A stretch of DNA of 49,894 nt, from positions 1 to 49,894 of the forward strand of contig CAZFVY010000049.1 in NCBI GenBank assembly GCA_964522665.1, read 5' to 3'. Every line of letters begins with the position of its first letter. Position 1 is the first letter of the stretch. Made by a program: the position numbers and the translations under genes. The notes under the pieces are model-generated. The model was not told the origin of the DNA and did no database searches. It saw only the letters and a list, made by a program, of their open reading frames with translations. This stretch comes from CAZFVY01 sp964522665 (GTDB lineage Bacteria; Verrucomicrobiota; Verrucomicrobiia; Limisphaerales; CAZFVY01). Shown here piece by piece: positions 23,485-31,926 of this stretch.

Positions 23485-24363
23485 ATGAACGCACTAAAAG
23501 ACTCATTGATTGAATTGATTCGCCGCGCCTCGGCGGAAATACCGGACGATGTCCACCAGTCCATTCTCGCCTCACTCGAGCACGAGAAAAAGGGGACGAT
23601 CGCCGAATCCGCGCTCAAAATCATCGAGCGCAACATCGAACTGGCCAAACAGAAATCGCAGCCGATCTGCCAGGACACCGGCAGCATCATTTTTTACGTC
23701 GATTGCCCGGTCGGTCTGGACCAAATCGCGTTCGACGACGCCGCGCGGCTCGCCGTCAAGGCCGCCACGAAAAAGGGTTACCTGCGGCAAAACTCGGTCG
23801 ATTCATTGACCGGCGTCAACGACGGGACAAACGTCGGCCCGGGCACGCCCACGGTGCATTTCCACCAGCATCGCTCTCCCGAACTCAGCGTCCGCGTGAT
23901 CCTTAAGGGCGGCGGCTGCGAGAACGTGGGCGCCCAGTACTCGTTGCCGAACGAAAAGCTGAAGGCGAACCGCGACCTGGACGGCTGCCGCAAGGTCATT
24001 CTCGACGCCGTGCTCCAGGCGCAAGGCAAGGGTTGCGGCCCCGGCATCCTAGGCGTCTGCATCGGCGGTGACCGCGCGACCGGCTACGAGTTTTCAAAGC
24101 AGCAGTTCCTGCGGAAGATCCCGGATCGCAATTCGACGCCGGAATTGGACGCGCTGGAGCAGGACATCCTCAAGACGGCAAACGAGCTTGGGATCGGGCC
24201 GATGGGGTTCGGCGGCAAGACGACGTTGCTCGGGGTGAAGATTTGCGCGGCCAATCGTCTGCCGGCGTCATTTTTCGTCAGTGTCAGCTACATGTGCTGG
24301 GCCTATCGCCGGCAAGGCGTCGTCCTGAATGAGAATGGCGAAATCAGCCAGTGGCTCTATTGA
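23485..24363 (+). CDS. Class I fumarate hydratase, alpha (N-terminal) subunit
   Basis: This 292-aa protein matches the N-terminal half of the iron-sulphur fumarases (TtdA/FumA N-domain): PICQDTGSIIFYVD with a cluster-ligand cysteine, LRQNSVDSLTG, GTPTVHFHQH, KGGGCENVG and GCGPGILGVCIGGDRATGYE, which supply the other Cys ligands of a labile 4Fe-4S cluster. It interconverts fumarate and malate with the beta subunit encoded 10 bp downstream. L-tartrate dehydratase is an alternative in this family; the full N-domain length and a genome context without tartrate genes favour fumarase. Confidence 0.93.
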   Translation: MNALKDSLIELIRRASAEIPDDVHQSILASLEHEKKGTIAESALKIIERNIELAKQKSQPICQDTGSIIFYVDCPVGLDQIAFDDAARLAVKAATKKGYLRQNSVDSLTGVNDGTNVGPGTPTVHFHQHRSPELSVRVILKGGGCENVGAQYSLPNEKLKANRDLDGCRKVILDAVLQAQGKGCGPGILGVCIGGDRATGYEFSKQQFLRKIPDRNSTPELDALEQDILKTANELGIGPMGFGGKTTLLGVKICAANRLPASFFVSVSYMCWAYRRQGVVLNENGEISQWLY

Positions 24364-24373
24364 GAAAGACGTT

Positions 24374-24949
24374 ATGACTCAACTGACTGCTCCGTTTACC
24401 GAAGACCAAGTCCGCGCCCTGAAAGTCGGCGAACCGGTCGAGATTACCGGCGTGTTATTCACCGGGCGCGACGTTGTCCATAAGTACCTGCATGAAGGCG
24501 GCAAGCTCCCCGACGGCGTGAACCTCCGGGATGGAATCATATATCATTGCGGCCCCGTCGTTCTTAAAGATGAGAAAGGCGAGTGGAAAGTGACGGCGGC
24601 CGGGCCGACTACTTCAATCCGTGAGGAGCCGTATCAAGGCCAGATCATCAAGGACTTCGGACTGCGCGGGGTGATCGGGAAAGGCGGCATGGGCGACCGC
24701 ACGCTGGCCGCCTGTCAGGAGGCTGGCTGCGTCTATCTCCATGCGATCGGGGGAGCGGCGCAAGTCCTGGCGGAATGCATCAAACGGGTCCGCAACGTCT
24801 ATTTTCTAAAGGAATTTGGCTCGCCCGAGGCGATATGGGAACTAGACGTGGAGAAGTTTCCGGCGGTCGTCACGATGGATTCGCACGGCAATTCGCTGCA
24901 CCGCGAAGTACTGGCGGCAAGTCAAGCGGAGTTGGCAAAACGGCTTTAA
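24374..24949 (+). CDS. Class I fumarate hydratase, beta (C-terminal) subunit
   Basis: This 191-aa protein equals the C-terminal domain of FumA (TtdB-like): KVGEPVEITGVLFTGRDVVHKYL, IIYHCGPVV, AAGPTTSIRE, GKGGMG and VYLHAIGGAAQVLAE. It carries much of the substrate-binding site. It starts at MTQLTAPFTEDQ, 10 bp after the alpha stop; a longer frame from 24329 overlaps the alpha gene and is not needed. Split two-gene class I fumarases are common in anaerobes and many other bacteria. Confidence 0.94.
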   Translation: MTQLTAPFTEDQVRALKVGEPVEITGVLFTGRDVVHKYLHEGGKLPDGVNLRDGIIYHCGPVVLKDEKGEWKVTAAGPTTSIREEPYQGQIIKDFGLRGVIGKGGMGDRTLAACQEAGCVYLHAIGGAAQVLAECIKRVRNVYFLKEFGSPEAIWELDVEKFPAVVTMDSHGNSLHREVLAASQAELAKRL

Positions 24950-24975
24950 GTCCAACGAGTTGTAACTCGCGCTGG

Positions 24976-25015
24976 GCGCCGCGCGCTGGGCGTTCCCCGG
25001 ATTCCGGGGCGGCGC
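24976..25015 (+). terminator. GC-rich hairpin after the fumarase genes
   Basis: GCGCCGC (24976-24982) pairs with GCGGCGC (25009-25015), enclosing CCCCGGA-T-TCCGGGG (24995-25009); the two stems share a boundary base. It lies 26 bases after the fumarase beta stop. There is no U-tract, so termination is plausible but not proven. Confidence 0.4.
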
Positions 25016-25215
25016 AAGACTGCGGCCAGGCTCAAAGGCGCGTTACGCTGGACGCGCGTTGGGAACGGTCGGGCCTTTCCGCGAGAGCCTGAGGCGAATC
25101 CCCGCCCCTGCGCGTCGAATCGGAGCGAGCGCCGAAACCCGGTTACTTTAACTTGGCAAGGTCATTGCTATACCCTGGTGGGTGTTTACCCCAGTGGCAC
25201 ACCCGCGAATTGAAA

Positions 25216-25674
25216 ATGCGACTTCAGCGCTCAAGATCAAGGCGAAGGCAGCCCCCCGGGGCGGCGTTCACCCTGGTGGAAGTCGTGATCTCCGCGGCCA
25301 TCGCCACCATCGCCCTGGCCAGCATCATTTACGGCTACGTCTCGGCGGCGACCCGGGCCGAATGGTCGGCCTATTCGCTCGCGGCGAACTCGATCGCCAT
25401 GCAGAAGGTTGAACAGTTCCGCGCGGCGAAATGGGACACGCAAGCCTATCCGGCGGTGGATGAATTGCAGACCACGAACTTCCCCGTCGATGTCGAGATT
25501 CTCGATATTCCCCGCTCCGGGACGAACATCGTGTACGCGACCAACTTCACCACCCTGAGCGCGGTCTCGACCAACCCGCCGCTCAAGCAAATCCGCGTGG
25601 ACTGCGTCTGGCGCTTCATGTCGCGCGGGCTGTTCACCAATACCCTCGTTACCTACCGGGCCCCGGACCAATGA
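25216..25674 (+). CDS. Pilin-like protein, PilV/GspI position
   Basis: This 152-aa protein has a short basic leader (RLQRSRSRRRQPPGA) and the pilin helix AFTLVEVVISAAIATIALAS, with Glu at +5. The rest is a small globular domain (VEQFRAAKWDTQAYPAVDEL). The prepilin cleavage site A-FTLVE is less standard than G-FTLIE. First of three pilin-like genes with 4-bp overlaps. I start at the ATG nearest the leader; an upstream in-frame start would add 21 residues of different composition. Confidence 0.9.
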   Translation: MRLQRSRSRRRQPPGAAFTLVEVVISAAIATIALASIIYGYVSAATRAEWSAYSLAANSIAMQKVEQFRAAKWDTQAYPAVDELQTTNFPVDVEILDIPRSGTNIVYATNFTTLSAVSTNPPLKQIRVDCVWRFMSRGLFTNTLVTYRAPDQ

Positions 25675-26300
25675 GAATCCGCCTCCCAGACGCCGTAGCC
25701 GTCGCGGGGTTCAAACATCCCCGCGGGCAAATCGCCTTCACCCTGACCGAGATTATGATTTCATCGTCGCTGCTGACGATGGTTCTGGCGGGCGTAATCA
25801 CGTGCCAGCTCTTTGGGATGAACATGTACCAACTGGCCAAGGCCAAAATGGGCGCCAGTGACGACGCGCGGCAATCGATCAGCCGCATGGTCGATGAGAT
25901 TCGCTCGAGCAAGATTCTGAAAGTGGGCGGCGGCGATCTCTCCACCTTCACGCAGGACACAAACGGCGCCTATCAGAAAGGCAGCGCGCTCCAGATTTAC
26001 GCCACGACCAACACCAATTATTTCGTCCGTTACTATTGGGACTCGACCGACAAGAAGCTCAAGCGCACGACCAACGGTTCCAGCTACGCGCTCATCGTCG
26101 CCAATTCGATCAGCAATCAGGTCGTGTTCACCGAAGAGGATTTCCGCGGCAATATCGTGACCAACAACCTCAACAATCGCGTCGTGGGGATAACCCTGCA
26201 ATTCTATCAGATCGCCTATCCGGTGATCAATATCGGCCCCGGCGGCCTCTTCGATTTTTACCAATTGCGTTCGCGCGTAACGCGGCGAGTCCTGGAATGA
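25671..26300 (+). CDS. Pilin-like protein, PilW/GspJ position
   Basis: This 209-aa protein has a leader of about 22 residues, then AFTLTEIMISSSLLTMVLAG with Glu at +5, and a mostly beta C-terminal domain (YFVRYYWDSTDKKLKRTTNG, VGITLQFYQIAYP). Long prepilin W/J-type minor pilins look like this. The start overlaps the previous stop by 4 bp, as does the next junction, so the three are translated as a unit. Likely a minor pseudopilin of a type II secretion or type IV pilus machine encoded elsewhere. Confidence 0.88.
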   Translation: MRIRLPDAVAVAGFKHPRGQIAFTLTEIMISSSLLTMVLAGVITCQLFGMNMYQLAKAKMGASDDARQSISRMVDEIRSSKILKVGGGDLSTFTQDTNGAYQKGSALQIYATTNTNYFVRYYWDSTDKKLKRTTNGSSYALIVANSISNQVVFTEEDFRGNIVTNNLNNRVVGITLQFYQIAYPVINIGPGGLFDFYQLRSRVTRRVLE

Positions 26301-28078
26301 GAACGACTACCCAAGCCTCTCCCGCCGCGCGTAAGGCGGACGCCTTCGCGCTGATGGCGGTCATGGCAATGACGGCGGTCAGCATGATTGTCCTGGCCGG
26401 CGCGATGCAATGGGCCTCCAATTCCGCGTTCGAGACCGACCGCAACAACGCGTATTATCAGGCGACCGCGGCCGCCGAAGCGGCCTCGGAAAAAGTGCTC
26501 TCGCTCGTCGAGCGCGATTTCCAAGCCGACGGCGAGGGCCTGGTTTACGCCAGCCTCGGCTCGTATCAAAACAGCGTGCCGAGCGGATCTGAGAATTCTT
26601 ACTGGAACAACTGGCGTTTTAGCGATGGCCAAGGGACCGCGAACAACACCGCCATCTCGCGCACCGTCGCCTGGTCTTATGTTCCGCTCCAGTCCCAATA
26701 TGCCGGTTTGAACGGTATGGCATCGACTTATCGGGTGGTCTCCAACGCGCGGCGGACCGATACCTCCCGCCCCGTCGTCGGGGCCGTCGAGCAGGATTTT
26801 CAAGTCGCGAACATTCCGATCTTCCAGTTCGCCATTTTTTACGGGCTAGACATGGAGATCAGTTGCGGTCAGCCGTTCAACGTGACCGGCCGAGTCCACT
26901 CGAACGGCCAACTCTACACCGAGCCGGACAGCACGCTGACCTTTTACGGCCACGTCACCGCCGTCGGCAATATCACGCTCGGCCGCGCGCCCACCGATAA
27001 CCGTGGCGCCCTCGGCGGTACGGTGACGTACCTCGGCGAACACGATTCGAAAGTCTCCACGCTGACGCTCCCCATCGGGACCAACAACACGCCCAGCGCG
27101 ATTCATTCGATCCTCGAGGTTCCACCCAGTTCCGAGGACCCCAATTCGACGATGGGTCAGCAGCGTTACTACAACAAAGCCGACCTCATCCTTACGGTCA
27201 CCAACACCCTTTCGACCAATGTCGTCAGCCACGTGACGAATGTTGTGACCAACGTCGTCATTTACGCGACGAGTGGGCTGTCGGACAATTTCTCGACCGC
27301 GATTCCGGCCTCGCAACTGAACTCGTTCGTCAGCACCAACGCCTCGTTTCAAGACTATCGTGAGGGCAAAACGGTCACCCCGATCGATATTGACGTCGGC
27401 AAACTCGCCACCTGGAGCGCCACGAACACCGTGTTGCGCGCGACCCTCGGGCGTGACGTGCGTTTGCTCTACGTCTCCGACGGCCGCTACCTCGTCAATA
27501 GCAACGCCTATCTCCGCGCCGTCCGAGTCAAGAACGGCGCCACCCTGCCCTCCCAAGGACTGACCGTCGCCACGGAACGGCCGATGTACGTCCAGGGGGA
27601 CTTCAACGCCCCCGTCGTCGCCCAGCGCGGCACCACGAACACAACCTCCACCCTGCCGGCTTCGCTCCTCGGCGACGCGATCACCGTCTTGTCTGACTCA
27701 TGGACCGACGCCAACAGCGCCGCCGCGGTCGGCAACCGCAACGCCACCAGCACGACCGTCAACGCCGCGTTCCTGGCCGGGATCGTCCCCACCACGGTTT
27801 ACAATTCCTACAGCGGAGGCGTCGAAAATTACCCCCGCTTCCTTGAAACCTGGGGCACCGGGCGCGTCTTCACGTACAACGGCTCGATGGTCGTGCTCTT
27901 CCCCAGCCGTTACGCGATCGGCGAATGGGGTCTCGGCAACGTCTATTCCCCGCCGCCGCGCAACTGGGCCTTCGATCTGAATTTTATGGACGCCACCAAA
28001 CTGCCGCCCGGCACGCCCTCCGTTCGCGCGCTAATCCGCGGGCAGTGGGCGCACATCGCTCCTAGTCCGTCGTCGTAG
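26297..28078 (+). CDS. Large PilX-like membrane-anchored surface protein
   Basis: This 593-aa protein has an N-terminal hydrophobic segment (ALMAVMAMTAVSMIVLAGAM) that lacks the pilin Glu, as in PilX/GspK-type anchors, followed by AYYQATAAAEAASEKVLSLVER, the helix usual in PilX N-domains. The remaining 450 residues are Thr/Asn-rich and beta-like, with segments such as MEISCGQPFNVTGRVHSNGQ and a repeated TNVV/SHVTNVV stretch near 315-325. The start overlaps the previous stop by 4 bp. It is much larger than a normal PilX (about 200 aa), so it may carry a surface-exposed, adhesive or cargo domain. Function unknown. Confidence 0.85.
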   Translation: MRTTTQASPAARKADAFALMAVMAMTAVSMIVLAGAMQWASNSAFETDRNNAYYQATAAAEAASEKVLSLVERDFQADGEGLVYASLGSYQNSVPSGSENSYWNNWRFSDGQGTANNTAISRTVAWSYVPLQSQYAGLNGMASTYRVVSNARRTDTSRPVVGAVEQDFQVANIPIFQFAIFYGLDMEISCGQPFNVTGRVHSNGQLYTEPDSTLTFYGHVTAVGNITLGRAPTDNRGALGGTVTYLGEHDSKVSTLTLPIGTNNTPSAIHSILEVPPSSEDPNSTMGQQRYYNKADLILTVTNTLSTNVVSHVTNVVTNVVIYATSGLSDNFSTAIPASQLNSFVSTNASFQDYREGKTVTPIDIDVGKLATWSATNTVLRATLGRDVRLLYVSDGRYLVNSNAYLRAVRVKNGATLPSQGLTVATERPMYVQGDFNAPVVAQRGTTNTTSTLPASLLGDAITVLSDSWTDANSAAAVGNRNATSTTVNAAFLAGIVPTTVYNSYSGGVENYPRFLETWGTGRVFTYNGSMVVLFPSRYAIGEWGLGNVYSPPPRNWAFDLNFMDATKLPPGTPSVRALIRGQWAHIAPSPSS

Positions 28079-28096
28079 CCTTCGGTAAAGGGATTC

Positions 28097-28717
28097 ATGG
28101 AAACCAAGCGAGCGCAGGTACTAATCAAGTTTGGACTCGTGCTCCTGTTTATGCCGGTCGCGCACGCCAGGGCCGGCGAGCAATTCAAACTGCTGAACAG
28201 CATCACGCTCGAGCCGGAGTACCACCACGCCGTCACCAATTTCGTCCTGGTGACCGAACGCAAGAAAGTAACCTTCCGACCACCGGCCGACTGGGCGCTC
28301 ACCTCCGATCCCGGGACGCGAACCATCTCGCTCCGCTCGCCGAATGATCGCGCCGCGCTTTCGTTCACCCTGATACCGGACGACCCTTCGCTCAACGCCG
28401 CCCTCGCGACCGCGACCAGGCCCAACGACCCCAAGCCCGAAGAACTGCGCCAACGCGCGCTCGACCTCTTCCCTGGAGCGTTGATCCTCGGCGAATTCCC
28501 GTGCTTCGCGAACGGCCTTCAGGGCCGCACTTTCGATCTGGCGTTCAACGGCGCGGGCCGAACCCAGGCGCTCGTCCGCCTGGCCTTCGTCCGCTACTCC
28601 GACGGTGTGATCCAATTCCGCCTCGCGACCACCGCCAAATTCTCCGACTACCACGGCGCGTTCACCGCCCTGATCAACTCGATCCAAATCGAGAATCTGC
28701 CACCCAAGAAAACGTAA
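28097..28717 (+). CDS. Secreted 206-aa hypothetical protein
   Basis: It has a signal peptide (FGLVLLFMPVAHARA) and a mature domain with KVTFRPPADWALTSDPGTRT and LSFTLIPDD, ending in FTALINSIQIENLPPK. The layout (a W-A-L segment, then a conserved hydrophobic C-terminal helix) recalls PsbP/DcrB-like lipocalin-type domains, but I am not sure enough to name it. It lies 18 bp after the large pilin-like gene, in the same direction, with an AAAGGGA ribosome site. It probably belongs to the same transcript. Confidence 0.8.
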   Translation: METKRAQVLIKFGLVLLFMPVAHARAGEQFKLLNSITLEPEYHHAVTNFVLVTERKKVTFRPPADWALTSDPGTRTISLRSPNDRAALSFTLIPDDPSLNAALATATRPNDPKPEELRQRALDLFPGALILGEFPCFANGLQGRTFDLAFNGAGRTQALVRLAFVRYSDGVIQFRLATTAKFSDYHGAFTALINSIQIENLPPKKT

Positions 28718-28767
28718 CGAGACGGCGCTGTCGCGCGATGTGGCTGGCGGAATGGCCAACCGTGGCC

Positions 28768-29709
28768 TTAGGCCGTGACTTCCTGCGGGCCTTTGCCGCC
28801 GCTGACGAGGAAGAGCGCGGCCATGCGGATGGCGAGGCCGTTCGTGACTTGATTCAAAATGAGCGAACGCGGACCGTCGGCCACTTCGCTGTCGATTTCA
28901 ACGCCCCGGTTAATCGGGCCGGGATGCATGATCAGGGCGTCCGGTTTCGCGCCGGCGAGGCGGCTCTTGGTCAAGCCAAACAGACTGGTGTATTCGCCGA
29001 TGCTCGGGAACATCGACTTGCGCTGCCGCTCGTGCTGAATTCTCAGCAGGTTGATGATGTCCGCGTCGGCGATCGCCTCCTCGACGTTGTAGGTCACGCG
29101 GCAACCCATTTGTTCAAAAACTCGGGGCACCAGCGTGGCCGGACCGCAGAGGGTCACTTGCGCGCCCATCTTCAAGAGCGCCCAGATGTTCGAGCGGGCC
29201 ACGCGGCTGTAAAGGATGTCGCCCAGAATCGTGACTTTGAGTCCGGCGATCTTTCCCTTCCGATCGCGAATGGTGAACAGGTCGAGCAGCGCCTGCGTCG
29301 GGTGTTCGTGGGCGCCGTCGCCGGCGTTGATCACGCTGGCCTTGAGGAAACGGGAAAGGAAATGCGGCGCGCCAGTGGCGCTGTGGCGGATGATGATAAT
29401 GTCCGCGTTCAAGGCTTCCAGGTTGCGCGCGGTGTCACGGAGCGTTTCGCCCTTTTTCAACGAGGAAGCCTCGGCGGTGAAGTTGATGACGTCGGCCGTC
29501 AGGCGATGCGCGGCCAATTCGAAGCTGATGCGTGTGCGCGTGGAGGGTTCGATGAAGAGGTTGATCACCGTCTTGCCGCGCAGCGCGGGAACCTTCTTAA
29601 TCGCGCGTTCGCCGACCGCCCGGAACGCCAGGGCGGTGTCCAGCACCGTCGTGATCTCGTCCGCGGAGAGCGATTGGATGTCGAGCAGATGGCGGCGGTT
29701 CCAGTTCAT
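28768..29709 (-). CDS. pyrB: Aspartate carbamoyltransferase catalytic subunit
   Basis: This 313-aa enzyme catalyses carbamoyl phosphate plus aspartate to carbamoyl aspartate, the second step of pyrimidine synthesis. It shows the carbamoyl-phosphate motif EPSTRTRISFE, the SSLKKGE loop, HPTQALLDLFTI, and the aspartate-domain motif MHPGPINRGVE. Length matches the PyrR-linked class of catalytic subunits without an adjacent pyrI. The start overlaps the pyrR stop by 4 bp. No pyrC follows; the next gene is convergent. Confidence 0.97.
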   Translation of the reverse strand: MNWNRRHLLDIQSLSADEITTVLDTALAFRAVGERAIKKVPALRGKTVINLFIEPSTRTRISFELAAHRLTADVINFTAEASSLKKGETLRDTARNLEALNADIIIIRHSATGAPHFLSRFLKASVINAGDGAHEHPTQALLDLFTIRDRKGKIAGLKVTILGDILYSRVARSNIWALLKMGAQVTLCGPATLVPRVFEQMGCRVTYNVEEAIADADIINLLRIQHERQRKSMFPSIGEYTSLFGLTKSRLAGAKPDALIMHPGPINRGVEIDSEVADGPRSLILNQVTNGLAIRMAALFLVSGGKGPQEVTA

Positions 29710-30239
29710 GTTTTTTCCAGGTAAACCGCGTCTTCGGCGCCGTCCTCTTTCAAGCGAACCAGAATCCGCTCGCTGGTGGCCGTCGGCACGTTCTTGCCGA
29801 CGAAATCGGGCTTTATGGGCAACTCCCGATGCCCGCGGTCGATCAGGACGGCGAGTTGGATGCGCTTGGGCCGGCCAAAGTCATTCAGGGCGTCCATGGC
29901 GGCCCGGGTCGTGCGCCCGCTGAAGAGGACGTCATCAACCAATACGACGGTCTTGCCATTGATGTCCGCTGGGATTTTCGTCGCGTGAACCTCGGGAGCC
30001 AGACGCAGGTCTAAATCGTCGCGATGCATGCTGACGTCCAGTTGGCCGACCGGCGCCGGAAAGCCCCAAATCGTCGCCAGCACGTCGCCCAGGCGTTGGG
30101 CCAGATGGATGCCTCCACGCTGGACCCCCACGAGCACCACTTTTGTGCCATCTTCGTTGCGCTCCGCGATTTCGTGCGCCACGCGATGGAGCGCCCGCTG
30201 AATCGCGGCGGCGTTTAAGAGCAAAGGGCCTTTAGGCAT
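29706..30239 (-). CDS. pyrR: Bifunctional pyr regulator / uracil phosphoribosyltransferase
   Basis: This 177-aa PyrR protein has the PRPP-binding motif VVLVDDVLFSGRTTRAAMDAL and the family segments KVVLVGVQRGGIHLAQRL, VGQLDVSMHRDDL and VLIDRGHRELPIKPDFVGKN. PyrR senses UMP/PRPP and binds pyr mRNA in Gram-positives; in other phyla it may act mainly as a phosphoribosyltransferase. I looked for a PyrR attenuator upstream (30240-30503) and saw no convincing binding loop or terminator/antiterminator pair, so the regulatory role here is unproven. No clear Shine-Dalgarno. Confidence 0.95.
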   Translation of the reverse strand: MPKGPLLLNAAAIQRALHRVAHEIAERNEDGTKVVLVGVQRGGIHLAQRLGDVLATIWGFPAPVGQLDVSMHRDDLDLRLAPEVHATKIPADINGKTVVLVDDVLFSGRTTRAAMDALNDFGRPKRIQLAVLIDRGHRELPIKPDFVGKNVPTATSERILVRLKEDGAEDAVYLEKT

Positions 30240-30503
30240 GGCGCAAGAGTTGGGGAAATCGGACTACCCGGTCAACTGAAGATTTTGGCGGCGACGTTAA
30301 TTGGAAGGCGTCATCGGTGGCTGCCCCTAGCGGCTGAATGCCTAGGTCGGCGCGAATTCGGTTCTTCTTCCAAGCGCGAAGGATCGTCCGAATAGCTGGC
30401 GGAGAAAGCATCAAACCGGCGTACCGAGACTAAGACGCGGGAGAGTTCACGTGACCACCAAGGGTTCAAGCGGCCCTTGAGAGCGTGGGACGAGCGGAAG
30501 CGG

Positions 30504-30722
30504 TCAATGGCCCGCCGCTTGGCGGTGCTTGCGCCACTTGGATCGATGTTTCACAATCCATTCCGTCAGAGCGTGTTCGAAGCCAATGTCATGGCCGGCT
30601 TTCTCCGACTCAATCCACTTGTGCTTTAAAATTTCCTCCCGCTCGGCCTGAAATTCGCGATAAAGTGACGAATTCTTCAAAAGGTCGCTTCCAGCCGTGG
30701 GCTTGTCCGCATCGATCGACAT
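30504..30722 (-). CDS. Small conserved protein of about 72 aa
   Basis: This charged helical protein includes SSLYREFQAEREEILKHKWI and ESEKAGHDIGFEHALTEWI, ending with a basic WIVKHRSKWRKHRQ. I recall this block from many bacterial genomes as an uncharacterised small protein, so I treat the gene as real. No metal or membrane motif. The start ATG has AAGG close by, and a possible promoter (TTGCAA with a TAACTAT -10-like segment) lies in the AT-rich stretch 30775-30815. No role can be assigned. Confidence 0.75.
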   Translation of the reverse strand: MSIDADKPTAGSDLLKNSSLYREFQAEREEILKHKWIESEKAGHDIGFEHALTEWIVKHRSKWRKHRQAAGH

Positions 30723-30827
30723 ATGCCTTAAAATCCGTCTAATTCGAGTTCACGGAAATGTAACACGCTGCGTGGGGCTGACAATAAAAAATAGTTAATG
30801 TTCAATCTTATTTCGCTTGCAATTTGG

Positions 30828-31889
30828 CTAAGCTTTCGCCGCCCCCGTGAGCCGCTCCCGCAGCCTTTCGGCCACCTTCAAAAACACGGAACCAGCCGGC
30901 CCTGTCGGCTGGGCAACAACGACCGGAATCCCGGTGTCGCCACCAATGCGAATCTCGGTAAAGATCGGAATCTCCCCCAAGAACGCCAATTCCTGCCGTT
31001 CCGCCTCCGCGCGTCCGCCCCCGTGACCGAAAATCTCCACCCGCTCGCCGCCGGGCGTAATAAAGTAGCTCATATTCTCAACGATTCCGAGGATCGGCAC
31101 GTTGACCTTCTCAAACATCGCGATCCCTTTGCGCACCACCCCCAGCGACGCCTCTTGCGGCGTCGTCACGATGACGCCGCCGTCCAAGGGAACCGTTTGA
31201 CAGAGAGAAAGTTGCGCGTCGCCGGTTCCCGGTGGCAGGTCCACCAATAGGAAATCGAGTTCACCCCAGGCCACTTGCGAGATGAACTGCTGAATCGTCT
31301 TCATGATCATCGGGCCCCGCCAGATGACCGGTTGATCGCCCTCCAGCAGAAAGCCCATGCTCATCAGCTTAACGCCATGATTTACTGGTGGTTCCAGCTT
31401 TTCATCATCGTCAATGGTCGGCCGCCGGTGAATTCCCATCATGAGCGGAATGCTCGGGCCATAAATGTCGCAGTCCAGCAAACCGACCCGGGCGCCAAGA
31501 TGCGCCAGAGCGCAGGCGAGATTCACCGAAACCGTTGACTTGCCCACCCCGCCTTTGCCGCTGGCAATCGCCACGACGCGCTCGATTCCCGGCACGCCGC
31601 TCCGATTGGACCAGGCGCCCCGCGCCGCGTTCGCCGCGGCCGGACCCGAGGGCAGTTTTACCTCCACGTAGAGATGCTTCAGTTCCGTCAATTCCCGCAG
31701 CGCCCGTTCGGCGTCCGCCTTGATTTGCGCCGCCACCTCGGGCGACCCCGACGTCAATTCGATCAGCACGTTCGCCGCGCCCTGGCTGACCGCCACCTTC
31801 TTGACCAATCCGAAGGAAACAATATCGCGGGAGAAACCGGGGTACCGGACTTTCTTGAGGGTCTCAGTAATCTCGGCGTCAGTTAACAT
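30828..31889 (-). CDS. mrp: Mrp/NBP35-family ATPase, iron-sulphur cluster carrier type
   Basis: This 353-aa protein has an N-terminal MIP18/DUF59 domain (1-85; TLKKVRYPGFSRDIVSFGLV) and a deviant Walker ATPase with GKGGVGKSTVSVNLACALAH, DCDIYGPSIPLMMG and VDLPPGTGDAQLSL. In many carriers a CxxC follows VENMSYF; here that segment reads YFITPGGERVEIFGHGGG, with no cysteine pair, so cluster binding by the usual dimer-bridging cysteines is not available. Mrp variants without CxxC are known in several phyla. It lies 37 bp after the cysteine-desulfurase homologue and probably shares its transcript. Confidence 0.94.
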   Translation of the reverse strand: MLTDAEITETLKKVRYPGFSRDIVSFGLVKKVAVSQGAANVLIELTSGSPEVAAQIKADAERALRELTELKHLYVEVKLPSGPAAANAARGAWSNRSGVPGIERVVAIASGKGGVGKSTVSVNLACALAHLGARVGLLDCDIYGPSIPLMMGIHRRPTIDDDEKLEPPVNHGVKLMSMGFLLEGDQPVIWRGPMIMKTIQQFISQVAWGELDFLLVDLPPGTGDAQLSLCQTVPLDGGVIVTTPQEASLGVVRKGIAMFEKVNVPILGIVENMSYFITPGGERVEIFGHGGGRAEAERQELAFLGEIPIFTEIRIGGDTGIPVVVAQPTGPAGSVFLKVAERLRERLTGAAKA

Positions 31890-31926
31890 AAGGCAATCTG
31901 CATAACTACATCAGCATACTTCAACT

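Noticed and set aside
30232..30414. 60-aa ORF whose stop overlaps the pyrR start, as a possible leader peptide
   Set aside because: It starts with TTG and no RBS, and has no pyrimidine-rich codon pattern or attenuator structure.
30240..30503. PyrR-controlled attenuator upstream of pyrR-pyrB
   Set aside because: One weak hairpin (30459-30479) is present, but there is no U-tract and no PyrR binding-loop consensus.
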